64,000 bases of DNA from Dendrocalamus latiflorus (taxonomy: Eukaryota > Streptophyta > Magnoliopsida > Poales > Poaceae). How positions within the stretch are numbered: position 1 is the stretch's first letter; each line of letters begins with the position of its first letter. The notes below the pieces were generated by a model. It saw only the letters and a program-made list of their open reading frames with translations, made no database searches and was not told where the DNA came from. Where the stretch lies: NCBI GenBank assembly GCA_017311315.1, contig CM029654.1, forward strand, positions 27,074,778 through 27,138,777, in the 5' to 3' direction. Both the position numbers and the translations under genes were made by a program. Shown piece by piece: positions 47,451-59,149 of the stretch.

Positions 47451-48033
47451 CAAGGGTCGGTTTACCGGCGGTTACCGGCCGGTAACCGCCGGTAACCGGA
47501 TGTACCGGTTGGAACCGGTAAATTTAAAACCGCCCGAAATACGAAATTCGAAATTTTGATTTTGTAGATGCATTGTAGCCTGCATTGGATGCTTACTATT
47601 CAGATTGGGAGCATCTGGGGTCCATGGGGCTGTTGCTTTTGCTTTTGCTTGTGTACTCTTGATGTTTTTGCATGTGGGAGACAAAAGGGTGAGGCTGCAG
47701 CCTGGCAGCAGCAGCAGTGACTTGTATTATTGAGTGTTTGAGGCTTGAGTGCAGCAGGGAGCAGCAGCAGCACGCAGCAGGGATCAGCAGCAGCACGCAG
47801 CAGGGATCAGCCAAACCCCTCTCACCGGTTTTTCCGGTTTTCTCACCGGTAAAACCAGTAACCGGCCGGTTACCGGTCCGGTTACCGGTCTTCTCCCGCC
47901 CCACCCAAAAAAACCATTTGACGAATTTTGACCGGTTAGAATCCGGGATTTCCGGTTACCGGGCGGTAACCGGCCGGTTACCGGTACCGCCCGGCGGCCG
48001 GGATTTGTCCCGGTTCCGGTTTTTTGATCCCTG
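47451..48033. mobile_element. hAT-like non-autonomous element (583 bp) inserted in the integrase
   Basis: Perfect 8-bp target duplications GTTTGAAG at 47443-47450 and 48034-48041. Ends CAAGGGTC and (reverse complement) CAGGGATC fit hAT termini. Subterminal zones are packed with ACCGG/CCGGTTACCGG palindromes. The interior has CAGCAG repeats. The integrase frame resumes directly after it with ALYGWRCRSSL. Confidence 0.85.
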
Positions 48034-48041
48034 GTTTGAAG

Positions 48042-48640
48042 CCCTGTATGGGTGGAGGTGTAGGTCATCGCTTTGTTGGGATGTTGTGGGTGAGAAGACA
48101 ATGCTGGGTATTGATTAGGTTCAATAGGCTGTTGATCAAGTGGTAAAGATTAGGCAGAATCTTCTTACTGCTCAGAGCAGGCAGAAGAGTTATGTTCATA
48201 TGAGAAAGCAAGAGTTGAATTTTTTGATGGGTAATCAGGTGCTCCTGAGAGTGTTTCCCACCAAGGGCATTGTGTGGTTTGGTACCATAGGGAAGCTTAA
48301 CCCAAGGTACATTGAACAATTTTCGATAGTGGCACAAATTGGGAAACTGGCTTATCATTTGGACCTTCATGAATTCATGCGTTGTGTGCACAACATGTTT
48401 CGTGTTTCCATATTGAAAAACTACTTGAGGGATCCGAAGCATGAGATATCATCAGAGCCGTTGACCATCGAACAAGATCTCACCTTCGAGTCTCGCCCAG
48501 TGCAGATAGTAGGGAAATCGAAGCGAGTATTGAGCTATAAGACATTGAAGTATGTCAACGTGCTTTGGTCACATCAAATCGAGCGAGAAGCGACTTGGGA
48601 ACTAGTCTCACATATGTGAGAAATATCCGGGGTTATTCAC
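48042..48640 (+). pseudogene. Gypsy integrase C-terminal region
   Basis: After the hAT insert: LYGWRCRSSLCWDVVGEK, then the open segment 48140-48619 with TAQSRQKSYVHMRKQEL, GKLNPRYIEQFSI and VHNMFRVSILKNYL. The end ATWELVSHM stops near 48617. This is the GPY/F-type C-terminus of plant Gypsy integrases; a degenerate chromodomain-like tail is possible. Confidence 0.8.
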
Positions 48641-48741
48641 AACTGGTATGTGTTAAAGTTTAATTTGAAAGTTCAATTTTGTTTCTCGTGTAGAATCGTG
48701 AGACGTAGAATGCGAGGTTGAATTCTTTTAAGGGGGTAGAA

Positions 48742-49496
48742 TGTAATATGCTGAAACTAGCCTCCCTAAGGACCTATTCATAAATATAGAAAATGAGTTG
48801 ATGAAAACAAAATAGAGAGGGGGATCAGTTGCTATGATCAAGTCGGTCATAGTGGGGCTGGGTCATGCCTTTTAAGGAGAGGAGGGGTAGGGGAGGTTCC
48901 CTAACCCTAGCCACCATCTCCCTTGGAAAACCTAGTTGTCGTCGTTGTGTGCTAGCTGCGCCGCCTTCGCTGCCCTATGCCACCGTCGCTACTCTACACT
49001 ACTGTCACCAGCTGCTGCTATGCGCTGGCCAAAGGGAGGAGGAGAGATGGCAAGACAGGGGCGCGTCGGCCAGGAGAAGGTAAGGAGAGGAAAGAAGAAG
49101 AAGAAGGAAGAAGAAGAGGGGAGCCAGCAAGGGAAGGAGAAGAAAGGAAAGAGAAGGGAAGGAAGGGATTCCGCATGTATACCAGTTTCGTCCTTCCAAC
49201 AAATGTTCGGGTTGTAGGTAAAATTGTCCTAGACCTTGTTTCCCTATTTTAAGCCATTATAGATTGGATTTGAGGTCATGCTAGTTCTGGACGGGGAAGA
49301 TGGGTGGCATTGGAGGTAAGTTTTGGGTGCCGTTATCCGCTAAGGTTTGTTGTCCTGTCTTGTGAGCGAGTTTTGGGATAGCTACATCCTGTTTCATAGC
49401 TTTGGCATAATATGAATATTGTAGACAATTATTTAAGGTTTTCATAGAGTGCAAGAACACGGGATTTGGTTGAGTGCTTTAAAAGTTATGGCCTCT
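48742..49496 (+). repeat. Truncated 3' LTR of the Gypsy element
   Basis: Follows a polypurine tract (AAGGGGGTAGAA, 48730-48741). It matches the 5' LTR apart from lacking the 520-bp insert, then stops matching at about 49496, where minus-strand Copia gag sequence begins. Confidence 0.85.
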
Positions 49497-49504
49497 ATCC
49501 AGAA

Positions 49505-50284
49505 TTAGGTGCACCCACCGGTGTTGGAGAAGTGGTAGTAGAAGCTACCACCACAAGAGCCGTAGTAGTAGTAGGTGTACAAGCAGCCAGGACGACATCA
49601 GATGGCTGCTGAGTCGTGCCACGAAGATGAGTCTCCTTAGCATGAACAGAAGTTGATGCCTCCACCAAAGATAGACGAGGTGAGCAGGCCAGGAGGTGAG
49701 CGCAAATCAGCTCAAACTTTGGCCGAAGTCATGTCAGGAGGTCGTAAAGGCAATGAGTCTTTTGATGAGTGCGGCTTCGCATGCAGCAAGAATAAGTCCG
49801 ATAGACATCCATCCCTAAAGAGTCAAGCTGATACCACACTGCAGTGATCTACTGATAGAAGTCATCAACAATGGCACAAGATGCTAGAGAGAGTGCACTG
49901 GTGCACCATAGAGAGGTAAACAACATCACTGCTCAGCTGATAATGTGTCCAGACACGCTCCCACATCAGCAGTGAGGATGAGAGCTCAGCAAAGTCCATA
50001 GAGATGTCAACATTCATGCTCTCAATCAAGATGGCAATAGCGCAAACTTCATCAACCTGCCACCTCTCATAGGCATGAAGGTTAGACTTGTACAGCTCCA
50101 TAGCATCCTCAAACGCAGCAATGGCATAAGGATCAACCAGGGTGGCACCCTCCACACCGAAAGGTGGCCTAGCCAGCGAAGCAGGAAGAAGAGACGGACA
50201 AGGTCGCTTACCGGTAAGGTGACTCCAGAGATGCTGGCTATTGAGGCAGATCCGTAGGTGCACAGCCCACTCCTGAAAATTCAT
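49505..50284 (-). pseudogene. Ty1/Copia gag fragment, minus strand
   Basis: Begins MNFQEWAVHLRICLNSQHLW at 50284 and continues YKSNLHAYERWQVDEVCAIA, VDISMDFAELSSSLLMWERV and, after a stop at 49865, LDSLGMDVYRTYSC. The order is typical of Copia Gag. It is truncated at 49505 against the Gypsy 3' LTR. Confidence 0.7.
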
Positions 50285-50789
50285 CCTTTGAACTGGACTT
50301 TGGGAAGTGGGACGGACACAAAGGAGCTAACTATGGCCATCAATTCCATGCAGGGCTTGGCTCAACTCAGCTCGTTGTTGAAGAGCAAAGCAAGCAAAGC
50401 AAAACATGTGCGCAAGCAGAGCATGGGCCCCGTGGCGAAGGTCAAGCTTGGTCCAAGCAGAGCACGAGGCACAGAACAGAGATCGGTCCAAGCGAAGCAC
50501 AGGGCATAGAACAAAGCTTGCTCCAAGGGCACAGGCACAGAGCGAAGCTCGATCCAAGCAGTGGAGGTGGCGGCTCAGATCGAGCTCGGGGGCGCTGCCA
50601 CGAGCAAATCCGGTGGTGGTGACCTCACATCAGGTGGCGTCGACCCAGGAGAATACAGCGGTGGCTTGGAGAGGAAGGTCCCAAGGTGGCATCGGCCAAG
50701 AGTGGAAGAGAGGGTGGAGTAGGCGGTGGCAGCTTGGAGTGAGGGTTAGGGTTTTAGTAATGGGAAGAGCCATGGCTCTGATACCATAT
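50285..50789 (-). promoter_or_regulatory. Leader and primer-binding site of the minus-strand Copia fragment
   Basis: GCTCTGATACCA at 50775-50786 is an inverted primer-binding site, with the LTR end TTCCAACA inverted from 50790. The leader between it and gag has GCAAGCAAAGCAAA and AAGCAGAGCACG-type repeats. Confidence 0.7.
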
Positions 50790-52303
50790 TGTTGGAATGA
50801 ATTTACATCTATTCTATGGGCAAAAGGCTAGAATATAGTCATGTACAAAGTATGAGCAACTAGCAGAAAACACCCTATACAAAGGAATAATACAAATATA
50901 TACATATACTTGTAACACTATACAGGTTTGGGAAGGTTTGCCGTAAACGATGAAACCAGATGGCCCGCAATATTGGTAGTCACAAAGAGAAAAGCCTTTC
51001 GTAGAACAAGTGGAAGTGTTGTCGAAGCGCTACTGCCCAGAAATGCTTTACTGTAGGAAACGAGAAGTGTTGGAATTATCATCGACCAAACTTGCTGCAT
51101 GTCTTTACAGAATAGCATGATCTGTCTTAAATCTCGCCCATCAGCATGTCTTGTAGCCTGTAAAATGTGCGGCCTGTAAAATGTCTGGCTTTTGGAATGT
51201 GTATGGATCTGTGGAGATGTTAGCTGTACATTGTTCGCACCAGTTGCCAATGACCAAGCTCAGTATCCTTCAGTTCTTTCGTTTTCTTGCAAACATCTTT
51301 ACTCAAATATGCTGCAGGGCTATCCTTTTTCTTTAGCTGCAGTGCTGAGTTATCCACGGGTTAACTTCCATGCTCCAGTGAACATCCATGACAAGGGTTT
51401 GGTCTTAATCCTGTGCAGTCCACAAAAGTTTCTTCCAATCATTTTGTACCTCATCGTTACTGGCAGCATCCGAACTCGATCATAATTTGCTAGTTGCCAC
51501 ATGCCATTCTTCTGAATTGTCAGTTGTATTTGTAGACTAGAGTTCAAGTACAAAACTACAAAAAAGGGTCAGAAGTAATGGATTTCTTTTATCAAATTAG
51601 ACAGTAGTTCCCCCAATCCAAAGTGACGGCCATATCAACAACACAGACCAAACACACTGACCTCCTGTTACGGGCAGCAGCAAACCATCGCCATCAATAT
51701 CCCAGCTCCCAAAACTCTGCTTGCTTCTTTGCTGCCCTCTCCCTTTCACTCCCCTAAATCCTCCTCTGAAAACTAACAGTTGTAGTCTTGTAGCTCCAGC
51801 AGCTCAGTATTAGATCATACTGGTTTTATTTTGCTTACTGTCAACTAGTGGAAAGCAGTATCATTCCATCCAGAATGAGTGAGCGAAAAAGGAACAATCA
51901 ATCTTTACTTATAACGTTTATTATGTATGCTCAAGAGACACGGAATCGACGTCATTACCACACAATTACAAGTTTACAACAATCTGCACGCCTACCTACT
52001 AATGGACAGTGCATTATTTATGTTCTTGAGATGAACAGTCTACTGTTTCTAACGTGTATATATATGCACACAGAAGAATGAACACCCAGGACCCAGCACA
52101 CACCCAAGCGGCCAAGCCTAACATTTCGCCCTGTTTGGCTAAATGCCTGTCTTGTCCAGTCCTGAACTACTATAAATACAGATGCCAGTGTACATAGATC
52201 TGGCACACAGAACTACGGAAGGAAATGACACAGACGGCTGCAGGGAGACAGCATTAGGAGAAAGATGCAGACTCATGAGCTGGATGGTGTGAGAATATGG
52301 AAT
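50790..52303. other. Possible minus-strand Copia LTR then 3' flank of PP2C; no gene seen
   Basis: The LTR of the minus-strand Copia starts at 50790 (TGTTGGAATG as its inverted end), but I could not locate its other terminus, so its extent is unknown. From about 51600 the sequence is AT-rich and likely the 3' flank and untranslated region of the phosphatase gene. No coding frame is supported. Confidence 0.4.
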
Positions 52304-53882
52304 TCAACATCCGAAACGGATGACGATGCATGAAATATCATCCTTGCTCATCCTCGTGAGTGCCTCAGATGTTAATCTCTTTGCTGCAGCCTGCGGGTCC
52401 TTGATTGACTTCACAAGATCGACAGCTTCTTGGTTTTTGATTACCTTTACCCAGCAAAGCGATAGTCAAGAACTGGTTTATAAGCAAAATTTAGGAATAC
52501 AAGTCAGTGAACAAACATGACTAAACATGTTGATTTGTTATTTTGGTATATATGGATTTTTTTTCATATGATCAAGAAACTAAACTATTTTAACAGGGGA
52601 TATTGTTTACAAGGATTGCTGATGTAACTTCTCAAAGAACATGTCATAAGTGACTTTTCCTGCCCGTTGCTCCCAAGAAAAAAAAAATCATTTCTGCCCA
52701 TTTACTGTGTGAGGCCTAGAGCTAGATTCTCGGAACAGGTTACAGGACAAAATGCCCACCTAGCCAAGTGGCGGATTAAGTCACGTCAGTCTCAGGAAGG
52801 TTATCGTGAGTTTTCTGGTCAAAAAAGTTTTGTGATCTTGCATCAAAATGGGAATGGAGAGAATAGTAGGGAAGGGATTTTGATTGGGTATCCAAAATGA
52901 AAATTCTCCAATACATGGTCATCAATTCTGTACTACAAAGATAAATAACATAAAATAAACAAAACTTGGCAAGGAAAACAAATACCTTCCATAATCCATC
53001 ACTGGCAAGTATGACAAATTCTATACTCGAGCTTATGGGTACACGGTTAACATCAGGTTCTGAGCTCAAGTGCGCCTTGAGGCTCTGATCACCAAATGCT
53101 CTTGCAACCGCAAGTTGGCCATTTACCCGAGGAACATCACCTATGAGCAAGTAGTAAATGCATTGAGATTATTTTACCTTGTGACTGGAAACAACAATTA
53201 TGATACAATTAGAAAACAAAACACTTACCAGGAAAAGTAGAAACAAAACCACCTTGCTTTTCAATCCTCTTTCGTTCATTAGTTATTTGGGGTTCATGAT
53301 CAACAGTAAGCTGATTAGCAACACCTCTCTCGCACACAACAGCCCTTGAATCGCCTATATTTGCTATCCACATATCCCTACCATCAACGACAATGACAGT
53401 AACTGCTGTTGAACCACCAGGTCCTAGTTGTTTAGAATTTTCCAGAATATATTTGTTCGTAGAGCTGTATGCACATTTAATTGCTTCTTGAGGATTCGTC
53501 CAGAAGAGAGGCTGCAACAACAAAAATATCTTGAAATAAAATAAAATAGAATTCCATTAAAATAATGCTTCTTGCATAAATATGATGCATCTCATGTTTT
53601 ACAGGGATGGAAAAGGAAAACCAAAAGTAAAGCTAACCTCTTTCAGTATGTTGTTGAAAAGATTAGCCTTCAAATAACTAGGCACGCTGTCTCCCGAATG
53701 GCCATCATAAATGGCAAACAGACCAAGTTCAAGATTATTTTCGTACTTATACTCCGCTACATGGTAGTCTTCCATGTCATGGCCAGCTCTTCCTTCGACT
53801 AAGTGAAATCCATGTGTTACTTTGTTGCTTGACAACTTACTCCGTCCTCTTCCAGTATCAGAAGATGATGAATTGAGACATG
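52304..53882 (-). CDS. Protein phosphatase 2C (four C-terminal exons; first exon not found)
   Basis: Minus-strand exons 53638-53882, 53229-53511, 52986-53140 and 52304-52444 have correct GT/AG borders and compatible phases. Exon 1 shown: SSDTGRGRSK, GFHLVEGRAGHDMEDYHVAE and the metal-binding AIYDGHSGD. Next: GPGGSTAVTVIV, IGDSRAVV and DHEP. Then VARAFGDQSLK and FVILASDGLWK. The last exon has AVDLVKS, MSKDDISCIVIRFGC and a TGA. These are the PP2C motifs of the plant clade with an N-terminal 'HGFHLVEG' block, Mn/Mg-dependent Ser/Thr phosphatases. The missing start codon should lie in a small upstream exon (phase 1 at 53882), not recognised between 53883 and 57350, possibly displaced by a large intron. 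No lesions are seen. Confidence 0.88.
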
Positions 53883-56800
53883 CTGCACACTTTACATAAA
53901 AGCAGATGGAACAAACCAGATAATATCAATAGAATCATTTTAAGAAAACAGTGGCCATAGTTAAAGCATTGACCAAAGAAAATAAACAAAAGGATATCTG
54001 AATCCAAAATGTCATAACTATTCAGGATACTGCAATGCATAGAACTGCCAGAGCAATCTGCATGACTTCCCATGGGGCCCATGTCAATACAATTTTACTT
54101 TTTTTTTGTTCAGTTAGTTAAGTTTCTTTTTCCTTTCTGTAGACAGCTTTCTCAAGAGGGTAGTGGCATTTTTTCAGTTTTGAGTTTTGTAAAGATATGC
54201 CAATAAGAAGCAATTCAGAACTAAGGACAGTCTTGAATTGATTCAAGATAAGTGTCATCTGGGCTCTGATGCATGGATACGTGGGGCTAGAGGCTCGGAC
54301 ACGTATTGGTGACATGTCGGAAAATAAATGATTAAAGAAAAATAATTTTAGTTTCGGACACGTATTGGACACGCGACGGACACGTATTAGCCCATTTACA
54401 CGATACAGCCCATGTAAAACACGGCCCATTTGGTCAGCCCATTAGTATTTACCCTGATCTTATATCCTGTGCGGCTCCAGTGCCTCCAGCTCCTCGCCTG
54501 CTCTCTTCCAAGTGGCAGGCTCCACGATCCTGGCAGCCGGCGACCAGATCTTCCCTGGTGGCCGACAACCAGCCTCCTCTCCTCCAAGCGCTGCTCCTCC
54601 AGGCGCTACTCCTCCAGCCTCCTCTCTGCTCCCCTTTTCCCCAGGGGCGGACAGATCCTTCAGCCTCCTCCAGCCTCCTCGCCTTCTTTGAATTGGCGTG
54701 TTTCTTTCTAGCTAGTTGCTGCTGTGATTTGAGTTACAGGCTTACAGCAAATTTGATTTGTATTATCATACTGATTTTTCATACCATGTTTTACCAAATG
54801 ATCCGCTTGCTAGTTGCCTTGCCTGCTGATGCAGATGAAACACACCTGCATTGATTGACAAAGCTCTTTGATGTGCAGCAAAATCTGTTTTGGAGATGGA
54901 AACCGGTGGGGTTCAAGCGCTGCAATAGATGACCAGCAAAACATCAGCCCTTATTAGTTATTATTGTGAAGCCTACACTACAGTCTACAGAGGGCACTCC
55001 TGGCTTGTAGGTATGCAGCTGCTACTACTTCTGTTGACGACCTTGGTTATGCTACTGCTGATTGGGCTCTACTGCTCTCCAGGAATTACCTTCTCAGCAG
55101 TCTGTTAAATCTTCTGGAGATGGGGTGGTTTCTGTGAACAACCGTTCTAGTGAGGTCAATAATGTATAAGATCCTCCTGAGATTGATGGATTTTATTGGA
55201 GCAAGTGAGGAACTGTCCAGGTTTCTGAACTGTTTTTTGTATTATAGGTATAGCTTGTTCATTTCCTAGTTTCTTACTGGATGAATTCTTCTCCAGGCTG
55301 ATTATCTTTCTTGTTTGTTGCAGCATTCTGGCCTACCTCCAATGTCTGAAGCTGAGGCTCAAGCTCTTGAAGTAAACACTTGCGATCTCACAAGCTGATA
55401 AACTTCTAAGTTCTGAGTTCTGACTGATGAGTGATCGCTATGGAAGAATGCAAGGCTAAAGTGACTGACTGACTGCTACGCAACAGGTCCGAGGCATGCC
55501 GGATCTAAGAGGGGGAGGGAAGCAGCTGCGGAAGGCCCCACAGCCACTGTCGGCAACGGCGAGGGGGGCGAGGTGGTTGGGGGAGCTCCGCTCGGCGCCT
55601 GTGTCGTATCGCCCCGTAGAAGGAAACAGGAGGGCACGTAACTCGTCAGTTTCTGTAGGAGTTGCAAATTGTACCAGAGGACTGCAACCCAATCCCCTCT
55701 TCTTCCGTTATTCCACAGGCCTCGAGCAATCGACATGTTATGAACAGCTTTCGCCGTTGCGAGCAAAACAAGAGAAAGTTGCAGCTGACAGGTCTAGCTT
55801 GCTCGGAGCTTAAGCACATATCACCACGCTAGCTAGAAGCAAAAAACTGGCAATTTTTATATAATTATTCACAACTCGTAACAACAACAGGCTGATTGGA
55901 GGTTCTTGTCGCCCATGGACAAGACCAGACGCGATCAGATCATCAATCAAGACTCGACGGCTTCAATTAGACGACGGCATAAAAATAAAAAAGAGAGCTT
56001 TTGGTATGGAAGCAACCACCAAGCAAGCAACAGTAGTATAGTATTATTACCCGGAGGATGTTGAGTATGTCGGGCCGCCTCCTGACGCCGTGGCGCCCCG
56101 ACGACGAGGACGAGGAGGAGGACGGGGAGGAGGAGGAGCACGACGACGAAGCCGGCTGGCTCTCCGCCCGCCCGCCGATCATGGCCGGCACCAGCACCAC
56201 CACCAACACCACCACCAGCAGTAGCAGCAGCAGCAGTAAGTAGTACTCCGCTAAAATTCCTCGCGCTTCTCGGTTTTCTCGTGCGACTGATCGAGCCTGA
56301 GGAAGGTTTCGCTCGCTTCTTTAATTTGGAAAATTTCTCTCTTTTCCCCACTTCTCCTTTTCGTTGCTTTGGGGTTAATTAACGGGATAGAAACGGCCGC
56401 CCGCGTGAGGGAGTCAAAAAAGAAAGAAAAAAACTAGCGAACAGAAAAAAACTAGCAAACTGGTCTAGCTCTCTCGACGGCATACCAATCAGCCTTCGAT
56501 CTTGAGATCCAGCCCACAGTCGGCGTCGGATCCATCGTCTCCGGTTATGGTGCTATCACGCCTCGCCATCCTCGATCACGGCGCTGCTAGATCCGATCAT
56601 CCTGCGCCAGATCCGATCACCTGTGGCAAAGAAGAGAGGTGAGGGCCATCAAATCTGGGAAAGAGCAGCGGTACCTAGAGGAACTGAGGCGTCGCCACCG
56701 TCGACGGATTCACCATGGCCCCTAGACGTAGAGAGATGCCGGGGAGGCGATGGTCCGGCGTTGGGCGACGGCGGAGGGAGGCACGGCGAGGCGTGACAGA

Positions 56801-57357
56801 CCGAATATTAGGCTGGACAGGGGTGCAGACAGTGAGGTCGCCGTAGGCTGTCGGTGGTGGAGGAAGGGGTGCGGGAGGCGGAGGAGGGGTGCGGAGCAAC
56901 TACGGCGTCGGGGAAGAGAGAGGGAGGGAAGGGGAGGAAGAGCGACGGGGAAGGGAAGCGAAGCAGCGGCCGGTGAGGGGGGAGGGGAGCGACATGGGAA
57001 GGGAGAGAGACTAGCACGAGATAAGGGTACCAGGAGTCCAGAGTGTATGTATTACAAATTTACAATGGGTCTTACGGTGTATCCATCTAATAGTTAAGAC
57101 CGACTCGTTATATTTGAGGTAACCACTCAGTTGTAACAAGAGTCTCACTCGACCACACTAGGTAGTTGGTTGGTAGGGGAGAGAGAACAACAGGATTAAA
57201 GAAAATTGTATTTTAATGCTTGTGGTCAGATCTTTAGTTTGAGGACCGGTCTCAAGCTTTTTTTACTTATGATCTATTTAAGATCAACCTAGTAATATAT
57301 AAAGTAGATCTTAAGATGACTTATGATCTCTATTTTCATACCCTTCGGATACCCTAA
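53883..57357. other. PP2C upstream/intron region with gene-like scraps; no gene confirmed
   Basis: 54290-54385 has three copies of CGGACACGTATT(G/A)G. A GC-rich plus-strand block at 54430-54711 is followed by intron-like and exon-like pieces, ending in PPMSEAEAQALEV at 55337-55375, which resemble a spliced gene scrap I cannot identify. An acidic plus-strand frame (56058-56243, MLSMSGRLLTPWRPDDEDEE then poly-Ser) ends at a splice donor AGCA|GTAAGT and could be a first exon. 56540-57030 is GC-rich with frames on both strands of low-complexity composition. Confidence 0.35.
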
Positions 57358-57589
57358 GGGCGTCTCCAACAGCTGGCTATTTAATTAGCTAGATCTGATG
57401 TGGCAAGGAAAAAGTAGGAGAGAGAGTAGTCACTAGCGACGAGCAAATAGCTGATCTATTTCACGTAGTCCAAGAACATGAGAGAGGAGCATGTGGGTCC
57501 AACAGTATAAAATAGTCTTTGCTTTTGTCTCTCACCTCCACGTCAGCTGACTATATAGCTAGTACTAGCTATTACCATTGCGGACGCCC
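57358..57589. mobile_element. Tourist-like (PIF/Harbinger) MITE, 232 bp
   Basis: Ends GGGCGTCTCCAACAG and (reverse complement) GGGCGTCCGCAATGG, flanked by TAA on both sides (57355-57357, 57590-57592). Confidence 0.8.
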
Positions 57590-57650
57590 TAAGAGGCTAT
57601 ACCATAAGAAGCTCCGCCGATGATACATAAAATTGCTCCTTTGCTGTTTC

Positions 57651-58212
57651 TAGAGATGGCAATGGGTACCCGATACCCGAATACCCGACGGGTTTTACCC
57701 GATAAAGAGACGGGTATGGAAAATTTTATGTACCCATGGGTACGTTATTGGGCGAAATCCTCTACCCGCCGGGTAGGCGGGTGCGGGTGTGGGTATATAC
57801 TACCCATACCTGCCTACCCGCGGGTAATGAATACCCGCATTAGACAACTAGACATCCCACTCAAATGTTAATTTTATTATCTACTTGTTGTTGATTGTTT
57901 ATTTGTTTGTCATATGTTGATATGGTCATGTCAAGTATGTTTATGTGATGTACTAATTTTGATCATTAGACGCTTTTGTGCTTGGCATGTATGATTAATG
58001 AATGTCTAAATTGATGATATTCTTATGTGTTGAACCGGGTATGCTTGCGGGTACGGATTACCCGTCGGGTAGTAATACCCGCGCGGGTATGGGTATGGGT
58101 AAATTTTCCTACCCGCGTGCGGATACGGGTAACCCGACGGGTAAATTTACACCTAGCGGGTACGGGTATAGAATGGCAATACCCGATGGGTATTTACCCG
58201 TTGCCATCTCTA
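57651..58212. mobile_element. Non-autonomous DNA element with TACCCG subterminal repeats, 562 bp
   Basis: Terminal inverted repeats TAGAGATGGCAATGGGTA and TAGAGATGGCAACGGGTA. Both ends are dense in ACCCG/CGGGTA palindromes around an AT-rich core. The subterminal pattern suggests hAT, but no clear 8-bp duplication was found. Confidence 0.7.
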
Positions 58213-58551
58213 TCCCTACAAAAATAGAGACGGAGTGGTGAGCGGCACTAATGACGATTGTGGAGCTTACACGGCAAGTGGGGCCCACCACGGGAAGGAG
58301 GCCAACCATTGTCAAACAGAATAGAACGTAAAGTAGATTGCTCAGCGAACTTTCTTCAACTAGTCTAAAGTAGTTCGCTAACCACACGAACTGTATTCTA
58401 AGTCATTAAACCTACTTAAATAGATGACAGTAGGCTATTAGCATGCCAACTTGGACGGATGACGTGCATGCTAACCCGTGTCCCCGTCACTGAGACACGG
58501 GGCGCACATGAGTGGCACGTGATGATGGCAATGGCCATTGGAATTTGCACT
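58213..58551. other. Short non-coding stretch
   Basis: No gene or repeat structure recognised. Confidence 0.4.
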
Positions 58552-59129
58552 TGTTGGAATTTTTATATGATTTTTAATATTTATTATGATTATTATCTAT
58601 TTTATTTAATATAGAATCATTCATATTATTAATACATATGATAGGAAATATTTTGATGCGGAATTTAACTAGAGGAATTAATACTCGAGGTGCCGAGAAC
58701 GACTATGCTAGAATATGATAGACATATTTACTGAGATCAAGTCTACTAAAATTTGATGTGCATACATTTGTTTAACCTGGGCACAACATAGGGCGGAATA
58801 ACTGGGTTTGTCCTACATGATTAGATTAGAGTTAATCTCATAAACAATCTGATCATGACGCATGACTCACACATATGTGTTTGGGACTAATATATTGTTA
58901 GACTCATAAAACTGGCATGTCTGATTGTACCTGGTGACATGGTTCAGGAGTCTCACGGGATATCGGAAATAGGTGGGTCACTTTATAACATCTGGAAGTG
59001 AAGTTTATAAATAGGTTCCTACCCTTAGTCTTATTATGAATTATGAGCGACACCATAGATAAAACAGAGAAATAAAGAACTGACTGGAAAAACTTTCACG
59101 AAATTAATTTAGGGTTTAAAAAACTAACA
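58552..59129 (+). mobile_element. Probable LTR (~578 bp) with a degenerate primer-binding site
   Basis: Starts TGTTGGAATTTTTATATG and ends AAACTAACA, followed by TTATTACCAGAGC, which resembles a mutated TGGTATCAGAGC. A TATA-like TTTATAAATAGG lies near 59008. No partner LTR or target duplication was found; it may be a truncated 5' end or a solo LTR. Confidence 0.5.
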
Positions 59130-59149
59130 TTATTACCAGAGCAAGGTAC

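Larger units (their letters stand above)
37859..49496 (+). mobile_element. Decayed Ty3/Gypsy retrotransposon with three nested insertions
   Basis: The 5' LTR is 37859-40513 and the 3' LTR starts at 48742 with the same TGTAATATGCTGAAACTAGC opening; the 3' LTR is cut off at about 49496. Gag, zinc knuckle, protease, RT, RNase H and integrase relics occur in Gypsy order. Three insertions with their own target duplications sit at 38301-38820, 41871-44290 and 47451-48033. Numerous stops make it non-functional. Subtracting the inserts leaves roughly 8.1 kb. Confidence 0.9.

Noticed and set aside
48865..49252. Frames rich in Lys/Glu/Arg at the start of the 3' LTR
   Set aside because: A purine-rich LTR stretch (GGAGAAGAAAGG type); the equivalent region in the 5' LTR has different frames.
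51066..51080. TGTTGGAATTATC as the start of a plus-strand LTR
   Set aside because: No matching end, no primer site or polypurine tract near it, and the adjacent Copia fragment is minus-strand.
55476..55813. Candidate genes on both strands (96 and 105 codons)
   Set aside because: Overlapping frames, no recognisable domain; kept only as part of a gene-scrap region.
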